From Microbacterium ginsengiterrae (lineage in GTDB: Bacteria; Actinomycetota; Actinomycetes; Actinomycetales; Microbacteriaceae), in the NCBI RefSeq assembly GCF_014205075.1, contig NZ_JACHMU010000001.1, positions 1,674,001-1,738,000 on the forward strand: DNA of 64,000 nucleotides. The letters are read 5' to 3'. The position numbers were made by a program, and so were the translations under genes. Under the pieces are notes generated by a model. That model was not told the DNA's origin. It made no database searches and saw only the letters and a list, made by a program, of their open reading frames with translations. Of the stretch, positions 53,690-61,935 are shown piece after piece. How positions within the stretch are numbered: the first letter of the stretch is position 1; every line of letters begins with the position of its first letter.

Positions 53690-55204
53690 TCAGGCTCCCT
53701 TCGAGGTGGCATCGACGTCTTCGGACATCAGCGCTGCCAGATCGTGCTCGTCCGTGGTCGCGGGGTCGAGTTCGCTGACGATGCGACCGGCGTTCATGAC
53801 GAGTACCCGGTTGCAGTTCTCGAGGACCTCGGGGATGTCGTCGGAGATGATGATCACGGCGAGCCCCTCGGCTGCGAGTGCCCGCAGGACGCGGTGGATG
53901 TCGTGCTTGGACCCGATGTCGACGCCGACGGTGGGGCCGTTGAGGATGAGCACGCGCGGATTCGTCGCGAGCCATTTCGCCAGCACCACTCGCTGCTGAT
54001 TTCCTCCGGAGAGGGTGTTGACGGGATTCTCCGGATCAGGCGTGGCGATGCGGAGTTCGTCGACCCAGCGCTGTGCCTCGGCATCCGCCTTCCGCTGATC
54101 GAGTACTCCGAGCGACGAGACGAAGGCGTCGATCTCGGATATCACGATGTTGGATCCGATCGAGCGCTCGAGGAAGAGTCCTTCCGTGAGACGGTCCTCC
54201 GGCACGTAGCCGATGCCGTGTGCGATCGCGCTGCGAACGCCGTTGAGGTGAACGGTCTCGCCGTTGATCCGGATCTCCCCGGTCTCTGCCTTGAGCGCAC
54301 CGAACAGCGCAAGTGCCAGTTCGGTGCGTCCCGAGCCGAGGAGCCCTGTGATCCCGAGGATCTCGCCAGGACGCAATGACAGGTCGACATCCTCGAATGC
54401 GTTGTCATGTCCGAGACCGGAGACCTCCAGCACGGGCGATGCGTCCTCGATCACGGGAGCGAAGCGCGTCTCGTCGAACTCACGACCGGTCATGTACGTG
54501 GAGAACGACTTGCGGTCGAGTTCCTCGGGCAGGCAGGTGATCACGTGCTTGCCGTTGCGGATGATCGTGAAGCGCTCACTGATCTCGAAGACCTCTTCGA
54601 GCTTGTGGCTCACGAACAGGGTGGCAATCCCGCGGGCTTTCAGATCGAGGATGATGCCGAACAGTCGTCGCACCTCGCGGCGCGTCAGCGCGGTGGTGGG
54701 CTCATCCATGATGATCAGACGCGCGTCGCTCATCAGGGCGCGCGCAATGGCGACCAGCTGCTTCTGCGCCACGGGAAGCGTGCCGACCCTGGCTTCGAGG
54801 TCGATCTCGACACCGATCTTCTCGAGCGCTTGCGTGGCGACCTGGCGCATGCGGCGCCAGCTCACGAGGGGGCGACCGTCCGAGAGCTCTGCGGTCAGTG
54901 CCAGATTCTCCATCACCGACAGGTTCGGGAAGACCGAGAAGTCCTGATAGATGACCTGGACACCATGTGCGATCGCCTCGCGGGGGTTCAGTTTCGTGAA
55001 AGTCTCGCCCCCGAGTTCGACAGTGCCGGCGTCGGGGGAGTGAACGCCGGAGATGACTTTGATCAGCGTCGACTTGCCGCTGCCGTTCTCTCCGGCCAGG
55101 CAGTGGATCTCGCCGGGAGCGATCTCCAACGAGATGTCCTGCAGCGCCTGGACTCCGGCGAAGGCCTTGCTGACACCCCGCACGGCGATGACGTTGTCGC
55201 CCAT
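53690..55204 (-). CDS. sugar ABC transporter ATP-binding protein with degenerate second NBD
   Basis: 504 residues. NBD1 is intact: GENGSGKST, IIMDEPTTAL. In NBD2 the Walker A position reads GLLGSGRTE and the signature is LSGGNQQRV, but Walker B reads VLILNGPTVGVDIG: the Asp and catalytic Glu of DEPT are Asn and Gly. The second site should therefore bind but barely hydrolyse ATP. The rhamnose ATPase in this window keeps DEPT in both halves. First NBD drives uptake with the two permeases. Confidence 0.9.
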   Translation of the reverse strand: MGDNVIAVRGVSKAFAGVQALQDISLEIAPGEIHCLAGENGSGKSTLIKVISGVHSPDAGTVELGGETFTKLNPREAIAHGVQVIYQDFSVFPNLSVMENLALTAELSDGRPLVSWRRMRQVATQALEKIGVEIDLEARVGTLPVAQKQLVAIARALMSDARLIIMDEPTTALTRREVRRLFGIILDLKARGIATLFVSHKLEEVFEISERFTIIRNGKHVITCLPEELDRKSFSTYMTGREFDETRFAPVIEDASPVLEVSGLGHDNAFEDVDLSLRPGEILGITGLLGSGRTELALALFGALKAETGEIRINGETVHLNGVRSAIAHGIGYVPEDRLTEGLFLERSIGSNIVISEIDAFVSSLGVLDQRKADAEAQRWVDELRIATPDPENPVNTLSGGNQQRVVLAKWLATNPRVLILNGPTVGVDIGSKHDIHRVLRALAAEGLAVIIISDDIPEVLENCNRVLVMNAGRIVSELDPATTDEHDLAALMSEDVDATSKGA

Positions 55205-55269
55205 CGGTGCTTCCTTTCGTGTTCGAGCGGTGGGTGCGGCAGGCGCGTCGCCTGCCGCACCCGGTTCGG

Positions 55270-56319
55270 TCAGAATCCGAACTCGTCCACGTTGTCCTTC
55301 GTGATGACGACCCAGCCGTTGCCCTCAAGGACCTTGTCGCTGCCTTCGGCGAAGTTCATGTCCTCATAACCGGCGACACCGAGGTCCAGTCCGTCAGTGA
55401 TCTCCTCGCCGTTGAGAATCTTCTCGGCGAGCGCGGCGAGCGCGTAGCCGGCGTCAGCCGGATCCCACAGCGTGAGGGTCTTCACCAGGCCCTTGTCGAG
55501 GATCGACTTGTTGGCGGCGGGCATGCCCGTTCCGCTCACGAAGACCTTGCCGGTCAGCCCCAGCTCCTCGATCGCGCGGGCGACGCCGGGCGCATCGAAC
55601 GACGACGTTCCGACGATGCCCTTGATCTCGGGGTACTTCTTGAGCAGCTCCTTCGCCGCCTGATATGCCACCTCGCCGTCATCCTGCGATTCGACCCTGG
55701 GCTCCGCCTCGAGCAGCGTCAGGTTCGGGTAGTTGGCCTCCGCCTGGGCGACCGCGCCGTCGGCCCATTCATTGTGAGAGGCGTTCGTGACGTGGCCGAC
55801 CATGGTGGTGTACACGCCCTCTTCGCCCATCGCCTCGGCGAGGTTGTCCATGATGAATGCGCCGTAGTCGGTGTTGTTGAACGCCTCGATGTCGTACATC
55901 GTGTTCTCCTGGCTGGCGCCCTCGTGGGTGACCACGACGATTCCCGCGTCCATCGCCTGCTTGAGGACCGTCTCCAGAGCGCCGGGGTCGACCGGGACGA
56001 CGCCGATCGCGTCGACGCCCTGGGCGATGAGGTCCTGGATGACCTGAGCCTGCATGGTCGCGTCCGTCTCGGCGGGACCCTTCTGGTAGACATCGAGGCC
56101 GGTGTCGGCAGCGAACCTTTTCACACCCTCTTCCATGCGCACGAACCACGGGTTCGTCGAGTCCTTGGGGACGATGGCGATCGTGTAGTCGCCGTCGCCG
56201 CCCTCGGCGGGTGCGGCGCCGGGGTCGGCTGACTGACCGCCGGGAGTGCAGGCGGCGAGTCCGAGTGTGAGGACGGCGGCGATGCCCATCGCCAGCGCGG
56301 TAAAGCGTCGTTGCTTCAT
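55270..56319 (-). CDS. sugar ABC transporter substrate-binding lipoprotein (island)
   Basis: 349 residues. Lipobox LAAC (Cys24), then a periplasmic-binding-protein type I fold (YTIAIVPKDSTNPWFVRMEEGV, GVVPVDPGALE, VVTHEGASQENTMYDI). The end KDNVDEFGF resembles autoinducer-2/rhamnose-type binders. First gene of the island operon, just after two TGAAGCGCTTCA operators. Ligand unknown, a sugar by family. Confidence 0.9.
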   Translation of the reverse strand: MKQRRFTALAMGIAAVLTLGLAACTPGGQSADPGAAPAEGGDGDYTIAIVPKDSTNPWFVRMEEGVKRFAADTGLDVYQKGPAETDATMQAQVIQDLIAQGVDAIGVVPVDPGALETVLKQAMDAGIVVVTHEGASQENTMYDIEAFNNTDYGAFIMDNLAEAMGEEGVYTTMVGHVTNASHNEWADGAVAQAEANYPNLTLLEAEPRVESQDDGEVAYQAAKELLKKYPEIKGIVGTSSFDAPGVARAIEELGLTGKVFVSGTGMPAANKSILDKGLVKTLTLWDPADAGYALAALAEKILNGEEITDGLDLGVAGYEDMNFAEGSDKVLEGNGWVVITKDNVDEFGF

Positions 56320-56401
56320 GATCTCTCCTTGATGCGACTGCGAATCGGGATCGCAACGACAAGGTAAGGGACCACCGCGTCGTTGCGTGGTATAACGATT
56401 T

Positions 56402-56430
56402 TGAAGCGCTTCATTTTCTGAAGCGCTTCA
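56402..56430. promoter_or_regulatory. two perfect LacI-type operators between the island operon and its regulator
   Basis: TGAAGCGCTTCA at 56402-56413 and again at 56419-56430, perfect palindromes 17 bp centre to centre. They share the TGAA/TTCA ends of the rhamnose operators but have GCGC, not AWCGWT, in the middle, which should keep the two regulators apart. A TATAGT (56477-56482) may be the regulator's own -10. Confidence 0.72.
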
Positions 56431-56521
56431 AAATCTACATGGCAGCAAGGGTCTCCGCAAGGGACGTCAAGAGCCATATAGTGAGCGAGCACCACCGCGA
56501 GTGCGACGACGGGGGAAACGA

Positions 56522-57568
56522 ATGACCGGATCGGAGGGGCAACCACGCGCGTCCGTACGACTTCGGGATGTCGCGGAGAGTGCAGGCGTGTCCACGGGGA
56601 CCGTTTCCAACACGTTGAATCATCCCGAGCGGGTGCATCCTCGCACCAGGATGCTCGTCCAAGAGGCGATTCGTGAACTGGGCTTTGTACCCAATCAGCA
56701 GGCTCGAGTGCTCACGGGGGCTGTGAGCAACGTGATCGGGCTCGTCGTACTCGACGTGGAAAGTCCGTTCTACATGGAGACCGCCCACGCTCTCGAACGT
56801 GCCGTGCGCGAATCGGAGCACGTCGTGATGCTGTGCAACTCGGAAGGTGATCTCAGTCGGGAAGACGCGCTGCTGACGATGCTCGCGGCGCAGCGCGTCC
56901 GCGGGGTGCTCCTGGCTCCGGCCACACCGGAACGCCATGCGGACCGGTACCTGGATCTGCCCGGCGAACTGCCGGTCGTCCTGCTCGACTTCGACGGAGG
57001 GGAGCAGCACTGCTCTGTCACCGTGGACAACTTCCTCGGCGGGCGACTGGCTGTCCGGCATCTGCTCGATCTCGGCCATGAGAACATCGCGTTCATCGGA
57101 GGCTCGCCCGATCTGCGTCAGTTCGCGCAGCGAGCCGCCGGGGCGCGCCAGGAGATGATCTCGTCCGGCCTCGACCCCGACCGTCACCTCACTGAGGTGA
57201 GTGTCTCGGGCATCGGAATCCGCGACGGGCGGAGAGCGGCCGAGTTGCTCCTCGACGGCGGTGCTCCTGATGCGATCTTCTGCGGCAATGACATGCTCGC
57301 TTTCGGCGCGTACCGTGCGATCGTCGCCGCCGGGCTGCGCGTGCCGGACGACATCGCGCTCGTCGGCTATGACGACATCGACTTCGCGAAGGACTGGATC
57401 GTGCCGCTGACGTCCATCCGTCAGCCCATCGATGATCTGGGGGCGCACGCTGCACAGCTGCTCCTTGAACACTCGTCGAACGACGAGGGACACGTGCATC
57501 GTCACGTCGTGCTCGAGCCCGAACTCGTGGTGCGGCGCTCCAGTGATCGCCGCCGGTCTGCGAACTGA
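56522..57568 (+). CDS. LacI family transcriptional regulator (island)
   Basis: 348 residues from the ATG at 56522 (GGGGGAAA upstream). Helix-turn-helix VRLRDVAESAGVSTGTVSNTLN with hinge ARVLTGAVSN; effector domain VIGLVVLDVESPFYME, GYDDIDFAKDW. Close in plan to the rhamnose regulator. Divergent from the ABC operon; it probably represses it and itself through the two TGAAGCGCTTCA sites. It ends 15 bases before the right 60-bp repeat. Confidence 0.9.
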   Translation: MTGSEGQPRASVRLRDVAESAGVSTGTVSNTLNHPERVHPRTRMLVQEAIRELGFVPNQQARVLTGAVSNVIGLVVLDVESPFYMETAHALERAVRESEHVVMLCNSEGDLSREDALLTMLAAQRVRGVLLAPATPERHADRYLDLPGELPVVLLDFDGGEQHCSVTVDNFLGGRLAVRHLLDLGHENIAFIGGSPDLRQFAQRAAGARQEMISSGLDPDRHLTEVSVSGIGIRDGRRAAELLLDGGAPDAIFCGNDMLAFGAYRAIVAAGLRVPDDIALVGYDDIDFAKDWIVPLTSIRQPIDDLGAHAAQLLLEHSSNDEGHVHRHVVLEPELVVRRSSDRRRSAN

Positions 57569-57583
57569 GCGCGGCTCAGGACG

Positions 57584-57643
57584 CCTCGGCTACGGACGGA
57601 TGATCTCGGTGTGCGGAGTCAGGTACTGACGCAGCAGCCACGG
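57584..57643. repeat. 60-bp direct repeat, right copy (island boundary)
   Basis: Matches 48028-48087 with one mismatch. Here it forms the true 3' end of the PIG-L gene (minus strand). Read on the plus strand, it also holds the MFS end codons (SATDG then TGA), now detached from any transporter gene. Confidence 0.9.
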
Positions 57644-58783
57644 TCCGAAACGCTTGGTCTTCAGGCATGTGTCGACGGTCGTGCACTTCACCATCGGGTC
57701 GTGCGCGGCGTAGATGGCGAAGGCCTCGAGCTTCCGCGCGAGCAGCTCCCCGCCGAGGTTCACGTCCCGGTTCTCGATCGGGTATCCCTGCGAGTACACG
57801 ACGCGCGAGGCGTCGATCCGGCCGGAGTCGGTCGTCATCATCACGATGTCGCCGGTGACCTGATGGTCGGGGTGATCTCCGGACGTCCCCTTCGCCCGAC
57901 CGGGCAGGTGAGCCATGACGCTCAGCGGGTCGTATGCACCGTAGAGCTCGGCGACGGTCGAGCCGATGCCGTCGAGGTCGACGGGTGCGCCCGTGTCGAT
58001 CATCTGCAGCTGCCCGATGGTCCCTGCCAACAGCTTCGGCAGGCTCGTCCACCCCGTGGATTCGAAGCCCTCCGCATCCAGACCGCCGTCGGGAAGTCGA
58101 AGGAAGAAGAACGCCACCCGTGCGTCCTCCGCGGGGCGGCTCATCGCCAGGGTGAGGCCGTTCGCGAGCGTGACGGTGCGCTCCGTCCATTCGCGCGGTC
58201 CGCCGAGCAGTGCGTCGTACGCGTGGCGCAGGCCGTTCTCGCGTTCGCGCGCGTACTCCAGCCCTTTTCCGGCATCCGAACCAGTCAAATACAGGTTGCG
58301 GACGCACTGCCCTGCGTCGAGCGCGAGGGGGATCGACGGGCTGCCGAAGATGAGGTCGTCGTCGTAGTGCGCCCAGACCGTGAACATCGTCCCGGCCTGG
58401 CACGGAGCGTCGACGTACTGCAGCGGTGTGGTGAACGCGGTGACGTCGTCCCCGGCGGCGAGCACGAGCGGCAGATCACCGCACTGGTGGGTGGTGGCGA
58501 AGAAATCAACGGCGTCCGCCTTCGCCTGCACGAGCATCCGGACGCTCTCGGCACCGATCGCGCCGGGGCAGTCGACCGTCACGATCTGCGTGATCCGCTC
58601 CTCCCCGAGATCGTTGGGAGGCGGCGGGGGAGGAGGCGTCGGAGTCGGAGTCGGCGTCGCGGTCGGCTCGACGATCGCGGCAGCGGTCGGCACTGCAGCA
58701 CTAGGCGTCATCGCGCACGCCGAGAACACCAAGGTCAACGCCAACAGCGCGCCCGTTCCCCACACCGTCTTGCACCGATGCAT
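57590..58783 (-). CDS. PIG-L family deacetylase lipoprotein
   Basis: 397 residues. Lipobox FSAC (Cys23) and a long Pro/Thr linker ending in a polyproline run (about 40-56). The PIG-L/LmbE fold follows: metal motif AHYDDDLIF, where the family has AHPDDE, and a second motif DHPDHQVTG. It would remove acyl groups from N-acetylated sugars at the outer membrane face. The changed first motif (Tyr for Pro, Asp for Glu) leaves the metal ligands present. TATACT upstream (58816-58811) is a likely -10. Confidence 0.85.
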   Translation of the reverse strand: MHRCKTVWGTGALLALTLVFSACAMTPSAAVPTAAAIVEPTATPTPTPTPPPPPPPNDLGEERITQIVTVDCPGAIGAESVRMLVQAKADAVDFFATTHQCGDLPLVLAAGDDVTAFTTPLQYVDAPCQAGTMFTVWAHYDDDLIFGSPSIPLALDAGQCVRNLYLTGSDAGKGLEYARERENGLRHAYDALLGGPREWTERTVTLANGLTLAMSRPAEDARVAFFFLRLPDGGLDAEGFESTGWTSLPKLLAGTIGQLQMIDTGAPVDLDGIGSTVAELYGAYDPLSVMAHLPGRAKGTSGDHPDHQVTGDIVMMTTDSGRIDASRVVYSQGYPIENRDVNLGGELLARKLEAFAIYAAHDPMVKCTTVDTCLKTKRFGPWLLRQYLTPHTEIIRP

Positions 58784-58810
58784 GTGCCTGTTCTCCCCCG
58801 AGTCAGGCTC

Positions 58811-58836
58811 AGTATAGGGGTACGTTCGGGTATGGT
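58811..58836. promoter_or_regulatory. divergent promoters of the PIG-L and MetP-like genes
   Basis: Minus strand TATACT (58816-58811), with a leader of about 22 bases and GGGGGAG before the PIG-L ATG. Plus strand TATGGT (58831-58836), six bases before the transporter ATG: a leaderless start. Confidence 0.55.
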
Positions 58837-58842
58837 CGGCGC

Positions 58843-60465
58843 ATGAGCAACGCAGTGGCGCGTCCTCCGAAGCGCGAGGCCTTCGGATCGCGGAACGTCT
58901 TCATCCTCTCGGCCATCGGATCGGCCGTCGGCCTCGGCAACATCTGGCGGTTCCCCTACGTCGCCTACGAGGGCGGTGGCGGAGCGTTCCTCATTCCCTA
59001 TCTGTGCGCGTTGCTGACCGCTGGCATCCCGCTCCTCTTCCTCGACTACTCCATCGGGCACCGATTCCGCGGCTCCGCGCCGCTCGCGTTCCGGCGCATG
59101 CACCGGGCAGCCGAGCCGCTCGGCTGGTGGCAGGTGCTCATCTGCGTCGTGATCTCCGTCTACTACGCGGTCATCATCGCGTGGGCGGCCATGTACACAT
59201 GGTTCTCCGCCCTGCTGACGTGGGGCCCTGGCAACGAGAACGACTTCTTCTTCAGCGACTTCCTGCAGATGGGCGACGTCTCGACGGGTCTGTCCCTGGA
59301 GTTCGTCCCGCAGGTGGGCGTCCCGCTGCTCGTGGTCTGGATCGTGACGATCGTGATCATGGGCTTCGGTGTGAAGCGCGGCATCGGGCGGGCCAACACC
59401 GTGCTTCTTCCGCTGCTCACGCTGATGTTCATCGTCCTCGTGATCCAGGCGCTGTTCCTGCCTGGTGCCATGGACGGACTCAACGCCTTCTTCACTCCGA
59501 ACTGGGCCGCCCTCGCCGACCCCGGCGTGTGGGCCTCCGCTTACGGCCACATCTTCTTCTCCCTCTCGGTGGCGTTCGGCATCATGGTGACCTACTCGTC
59601 GTACCTCAAGCGCAAGACCGACCTCACGGGCTCGGGCCTCGTGGTCGGATTCGCGAACTCCGGGTTCGAGATCCTCGCCGGCATCGGCGTCTTCGCCGCG
59701 CTCGGCTTCATGGCCCAGGCCCAGGCGGCCGAGGTGTCCGAGGTCGCATCGGCCGGGATCGGGCTCGCGTTCGTGGCGTTCCCGACGATCGTGTCGCAGG
59801 CCGCAGGCGGTCCGATCATCGGCGTGCTCTTCTTCGGAGCCCTCACCTTCGCCGGCCTCACCTCGATGATCTCGGTCCTAGAAGTGATCGTGGCCGCCAT
59901 CCAGGACAAACTCGGCTGGGGCCGCGTGCGCGCGACGCTGACGGTGACGATCCCGCTCGCCGTGATCTCGATGGCCTTCTTCTCGACGACGACCGCGCTC
60001 GCGGTGCTCGACACGACGGATGCCTTCGTGAACGCGTTCGGGATCATGGCCGTCGCGCTCGCCGCGGTGATCGTCGTCGCCTGGGTCCTGCACAAGCTGC
60101 CGGTCCTGCAGGAGCACCTGAACCGCCGGTCGAGCTTCCGCGTCGGTCTGATCTGGAAGCTGCTCGTCGGGGTGCTCGCGCCGGTCGTGCTCGGCTATCT
60201 GTTCATCAGTGAGATCGTCTCGAAGGCGTCGGAGACGTACGGCGGATACCCGGATTGGTTCGTGTCGGTCTTCGGGTGGGGGATGGTCATCGCTCTCGTC
60301 GTCATCGCGATCCTGCTCTCGCTCCTGCCGTGGAGCAGGAGTTCGCACGCGAAGGACGATCCGGAGTACGACGAGTTCCTCGTCGAGGAGAAGTACGAGC
60401 CGGATGCTGAGACCGGCACGATCCAGGTGCAGACGGATTCCACGCAGAAGGGAGCGGGCCGATGA
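58843..60465 (+). CDS. sodium-dependent amino-acid transporter (SNF/NSS family, MetP-like)
   Basis: 540 residues, about 11-12 helices. The NSS signature appears at the N-terminus: GSAVGLGNIWRFPYVAYEGGGGAF, spanning the sodium and substrate sites. A charged C-terminal tail follows the last helix. The next gene encodes a MetS-like small subunit, as in the MetPS methionine/alanine importer of Corynebacterium glutamicum, so uptake of methionine or small neutral amino acids with sodium is likely. Leaderless start. Confidence 0.9.
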   Translation: MSNAVARPPKREAFGSRNVFILSAIGSAVGLGNIWRFPYVAYEGGGGAFLIPYLCALLTAGIPLLFLDYSIGHRFRGSAPLAFRRMHRAAEPLGWWQVLICVVISVYYAVIIAWAAMYTWFSALLTWGPGNENDFFFSDFLQMGDVSTGLSLEFVPQVGVPLLVVWIVTIVIMGFGVKRGIGRANTVLLPLLTLMFIVLVIQALFLPGAMDGLNAFFTPNWAALADPGVWASAYGHIFFSLSVAFGIMVTYSSYLKRKTDLTGSGLVVGFANSGFEILAGIGVFAALGFMAQAQAAEVSEVASAGIGLAFVAFPTIVSQAAGGPIIGVLFFGALTFAGLTSMISVLEVIVAAIQDKLGWGRVRATLTVTIPLAVISMAFFSTTTALAVLDTTDAFVNAFGIMAVALAAVIVVAWVLHKLPVLQEHLNRRSSFRVGLIWKLLVGVLAPVVLGYLFISEIVSKASETYGGYPDWFVSVFGWGMVIALVVIAILLSLLPWSRSSHAKDDPEYDEFLVEEKYEPDAETGTIQVQTDSTQKGAGR

Positions 60466-60596
60466 CCACCGGTGCCATCATCTTCATGATCATCGCCATG
60501 GTGACGGTCTGGGGCGGGCTCGCCGCCGCGATCGTCAACCTCGTGCGGCACCCCGAGGCCTCGGAAGCGGAGCCCAGCCCGCCTGTCGAGCTGTAG
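60462..60596 (+). CDS. methionine/alanine importer small subunit (MetS-like)
   Basis: 44 residues; ATG overlaps the transporter stop (ATGA). One hydrophobic helix (TTGAIIFMIIAMVTVWGGL and on to about residue 26) and a short Glu/Pro tail. MetS in Corynebacterium is a similar single-helix partner needed with MetP. Size, order and overlap all support the call. Confidence 0.82.
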   Translation: MTTGAIIFMIIAMVTVWGGLAAAIVNLVRHPEASEAEPSPPVEL

Positions 60597-60621
60597 TTCC
60601 GTCGGTGCGGCGCTGCGCGAC

Positions 60622-60894
60622 TCAGTGGTTGCGCAGCGCCGAGATGAGGTCTGCCTTCTTCTTGCGGGAGTACCCGGTCAGCCCGAGTTCCTTCGCTCGC
60701 TTGCGGAGTTCGTCGACCGTCCAGTCCTCGTAGTCGCCGGACTTCCCACCCCGTCGACCGACCTCCGAACGGCCCTTCTTCGTGCCGCCGGTGGCATTCG
60801 CGATGCGGGCGGCCTTCTCCTTCGAGGCGCCGTCCTTCCTCAGCTCTTCGTAGAGTTCCGGGTCCTTCAGTCGTGAGTTCGCGCCGCGAGGCAT
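60622..60894 (-). CDS. small basic protein with a Rho-N/SAP-like C-terminus
   Basis: 90 residues. The N-terminal half resembles short stress-type repeats (DPELYEELRKDGASKEKAARIAN), a Gly/Lys/Arg-rich middle (KKGRSEVGRRGGKSGDYED) follows, and the last 35 residues (WTVDELRKRAKELGLTGYSR) form a SAP/Rho_N helix-extended-helix typical of nucleic-acid binding. AGGAGAA precedes the ATG. Common in actinobacteria; role unknown. Confidence 0.78.
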   Translation of the reverse strand: MPRGANSRLKDPELYEELRKDGASKEKAARIANATGGTKKGRSEVGRRGGKSGDYEDWTVDELRKRAKELGLTGYSRKKKADLISALRNH

Positions 60895-60933
60895 GATGTT
60901 CTCCTTCTGTCGTCCTGGTCGTCGCCCGTCAGA

Positions 60934-61422
60934 TCACGCGCGGATCTTCTCGCCGTGCGAGACGAGCAGTTCGGTGGCGGCGGCGATGGCCGCGGCCATC
61001 ACATCCTCCGGAGATCCGTCGACCTCCAGCAACTTGTGTCCCTGGTCGCCCTCCACGGACCAACCGAGATACACGGTCCCTGCCGGGTGAGGACCCTCCG
61101 GGTCCGGGCCGCCGACGCCCGTCGTGGACACGCAGATGTCGGCGTCGAAGAGTTCGCGTCCACCGGTCGCGAGCTGCTCAGCGCACTCGGGCGAGCAGGG
61201 ATCGGTACCCGGCGTGAGACCGAGCAGGCGTTCCTTCACGTCCACCATGTAGGCGACGATGCCGCCGGCGAACCACTCGGACGCCTTCTCGCCGGCCCCG
61301 ACGGCGTGGGCGAGACCACCCGCGGTGAGCGACTCCACGACGGCGATCCGCAGACCGCGGTCTTGAGCCATCTCGCTGAGCGTCGCGACGTCGTCCGGTG
61401 CGGAAGAGGTGTCGAGGCTCAT
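60934..61422 (-). CDS. CinA family protein (nicotinamide-nucleotide amidohydrolase domain)
   Basis: 162 residues: the C-terminal CinA domain alone. Active-site motifs RIAVVESLTAGGLAHAV, GGIVAYMVDVKERLLG, and STTGVGGPDPEG with AGTVYLGW. Members deamidate nicotinamide mononucleotide for pyridine-nucleotide recycling. No MoCF_biosynth half is present, as is common. Four-base overlap with the upstream CBS gene. Confidence 0.87.
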   Translation of the reverse strand: MSLDTSSAPDDVATLSEMAQDRGLRIAVVESLTAGGLAHAVGAGEKASEWFAGGIVAYMVDVKERLLGLTPGTDPCSPECAEQLATGGRELFDADICVSTTGVGGPDPEGPHPAGTVYLGWSVEGDQGHKLLEVDGSPEDVMAAAIAAATELLVSHGEKIRA

Positions 61423-61844
61423 GCGGCGGCCTGCCGAGAGATGCTCTCCACGGTCTCCCCGGTGGCCTGCGGGCTCAACGAGAGTGCGATGTCGGCCTGG
61501 CTGACGATGCCGACGAGCCTGTGGTCCTCGAGAACGGGGAGCCTGCGAACGCGATGCTCTTTCATCCGATCCAAGGCGATGCGGATGTCCTCCCCCGCGT
61601 CGACCGTGACCGGGACGCCCTCCGCAAGGCTCCGCGCCGGGGTGGTCTCCGGGTCGAGGCCGATCGCGACGGCCTTCACGACGATGTCGCGGTCGGTGAG
61701 CATGCCCTTGAGCTTGCGATCCTCCCCGCAGATCGGGAGTGCTCCGACGTCGAGCTCCGCCATGACGGATGCCGCGATGCTCAGCGCATCGTTCTCTCCG
61801 ATGCACCTCGGCGCGGGGGTCATGATGTCGCTGGTGAGAGTCAT
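61419..61844 (-). CDS. CBS domain-containing protein
   Basis: 141 residues with two CBS domains (SDIMTPAPRCIGENDAL...GMLTDRDIV; GVPVTVDAGEDI...RLPVLEDHRLVGIVSQADIA). Start at 61844 has GGAAGGAC upstream. Such pairs bind adenosine nucleotides and act as energy or stress sensors. It is co-transcribed with the CinA gene. Confidence 0.87.
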   Translation of the reverse strand: MTLTSDIMTPAPRCIGENDALSIAASVMAELDVGALPICGEDRKLKGMLTDRDIVVKAVAIGLDPETTPARSLAEGVPVTVDAGEDIRIALDRMKEHRVRRLPVLEDHRLVGIVSQADIALSLSPQATGETVESISRQAAA

Positions 61845-61935
61845 GCGTGTGGTCCTTCCGTGGTGCGCGGGCGATGCCGGAACCCCGACGATAGGGTCAG
61901 CCGGAACAGGGAAGAGGGGCCTTGACAGCGCAGCC

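Larger units (their letters stand above)
48028..57643. mobile_element. 9.5-kb sugar-utilisation island bounded by 60-bp direct repeats
   Basis: Between the repeats are nine complete genes forming one unit: binding protein, ATPase, two permeases, RpiB-like isomerase, GATase-like protein, FGGY kinase, class II aldolase (all minus) and a LacI regulator (plus). Removing the unit by recombination between the repeats would leave the MFS and PIG-L genes directly adjacent and convergent with overlapping 3' ends, which looks like the original order. No integrase, transposase or inverted repeats are seen inside. Insertion is inferred; the mechanism is not evident. Confidence 0.65.

Noticed and set aside
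48028..57643. Integrative conjugative element or prophage
   Set aside because: All genes inside serve sugar uptake and metabolism; no integrase, relaxase, phage or transfer gene is present.
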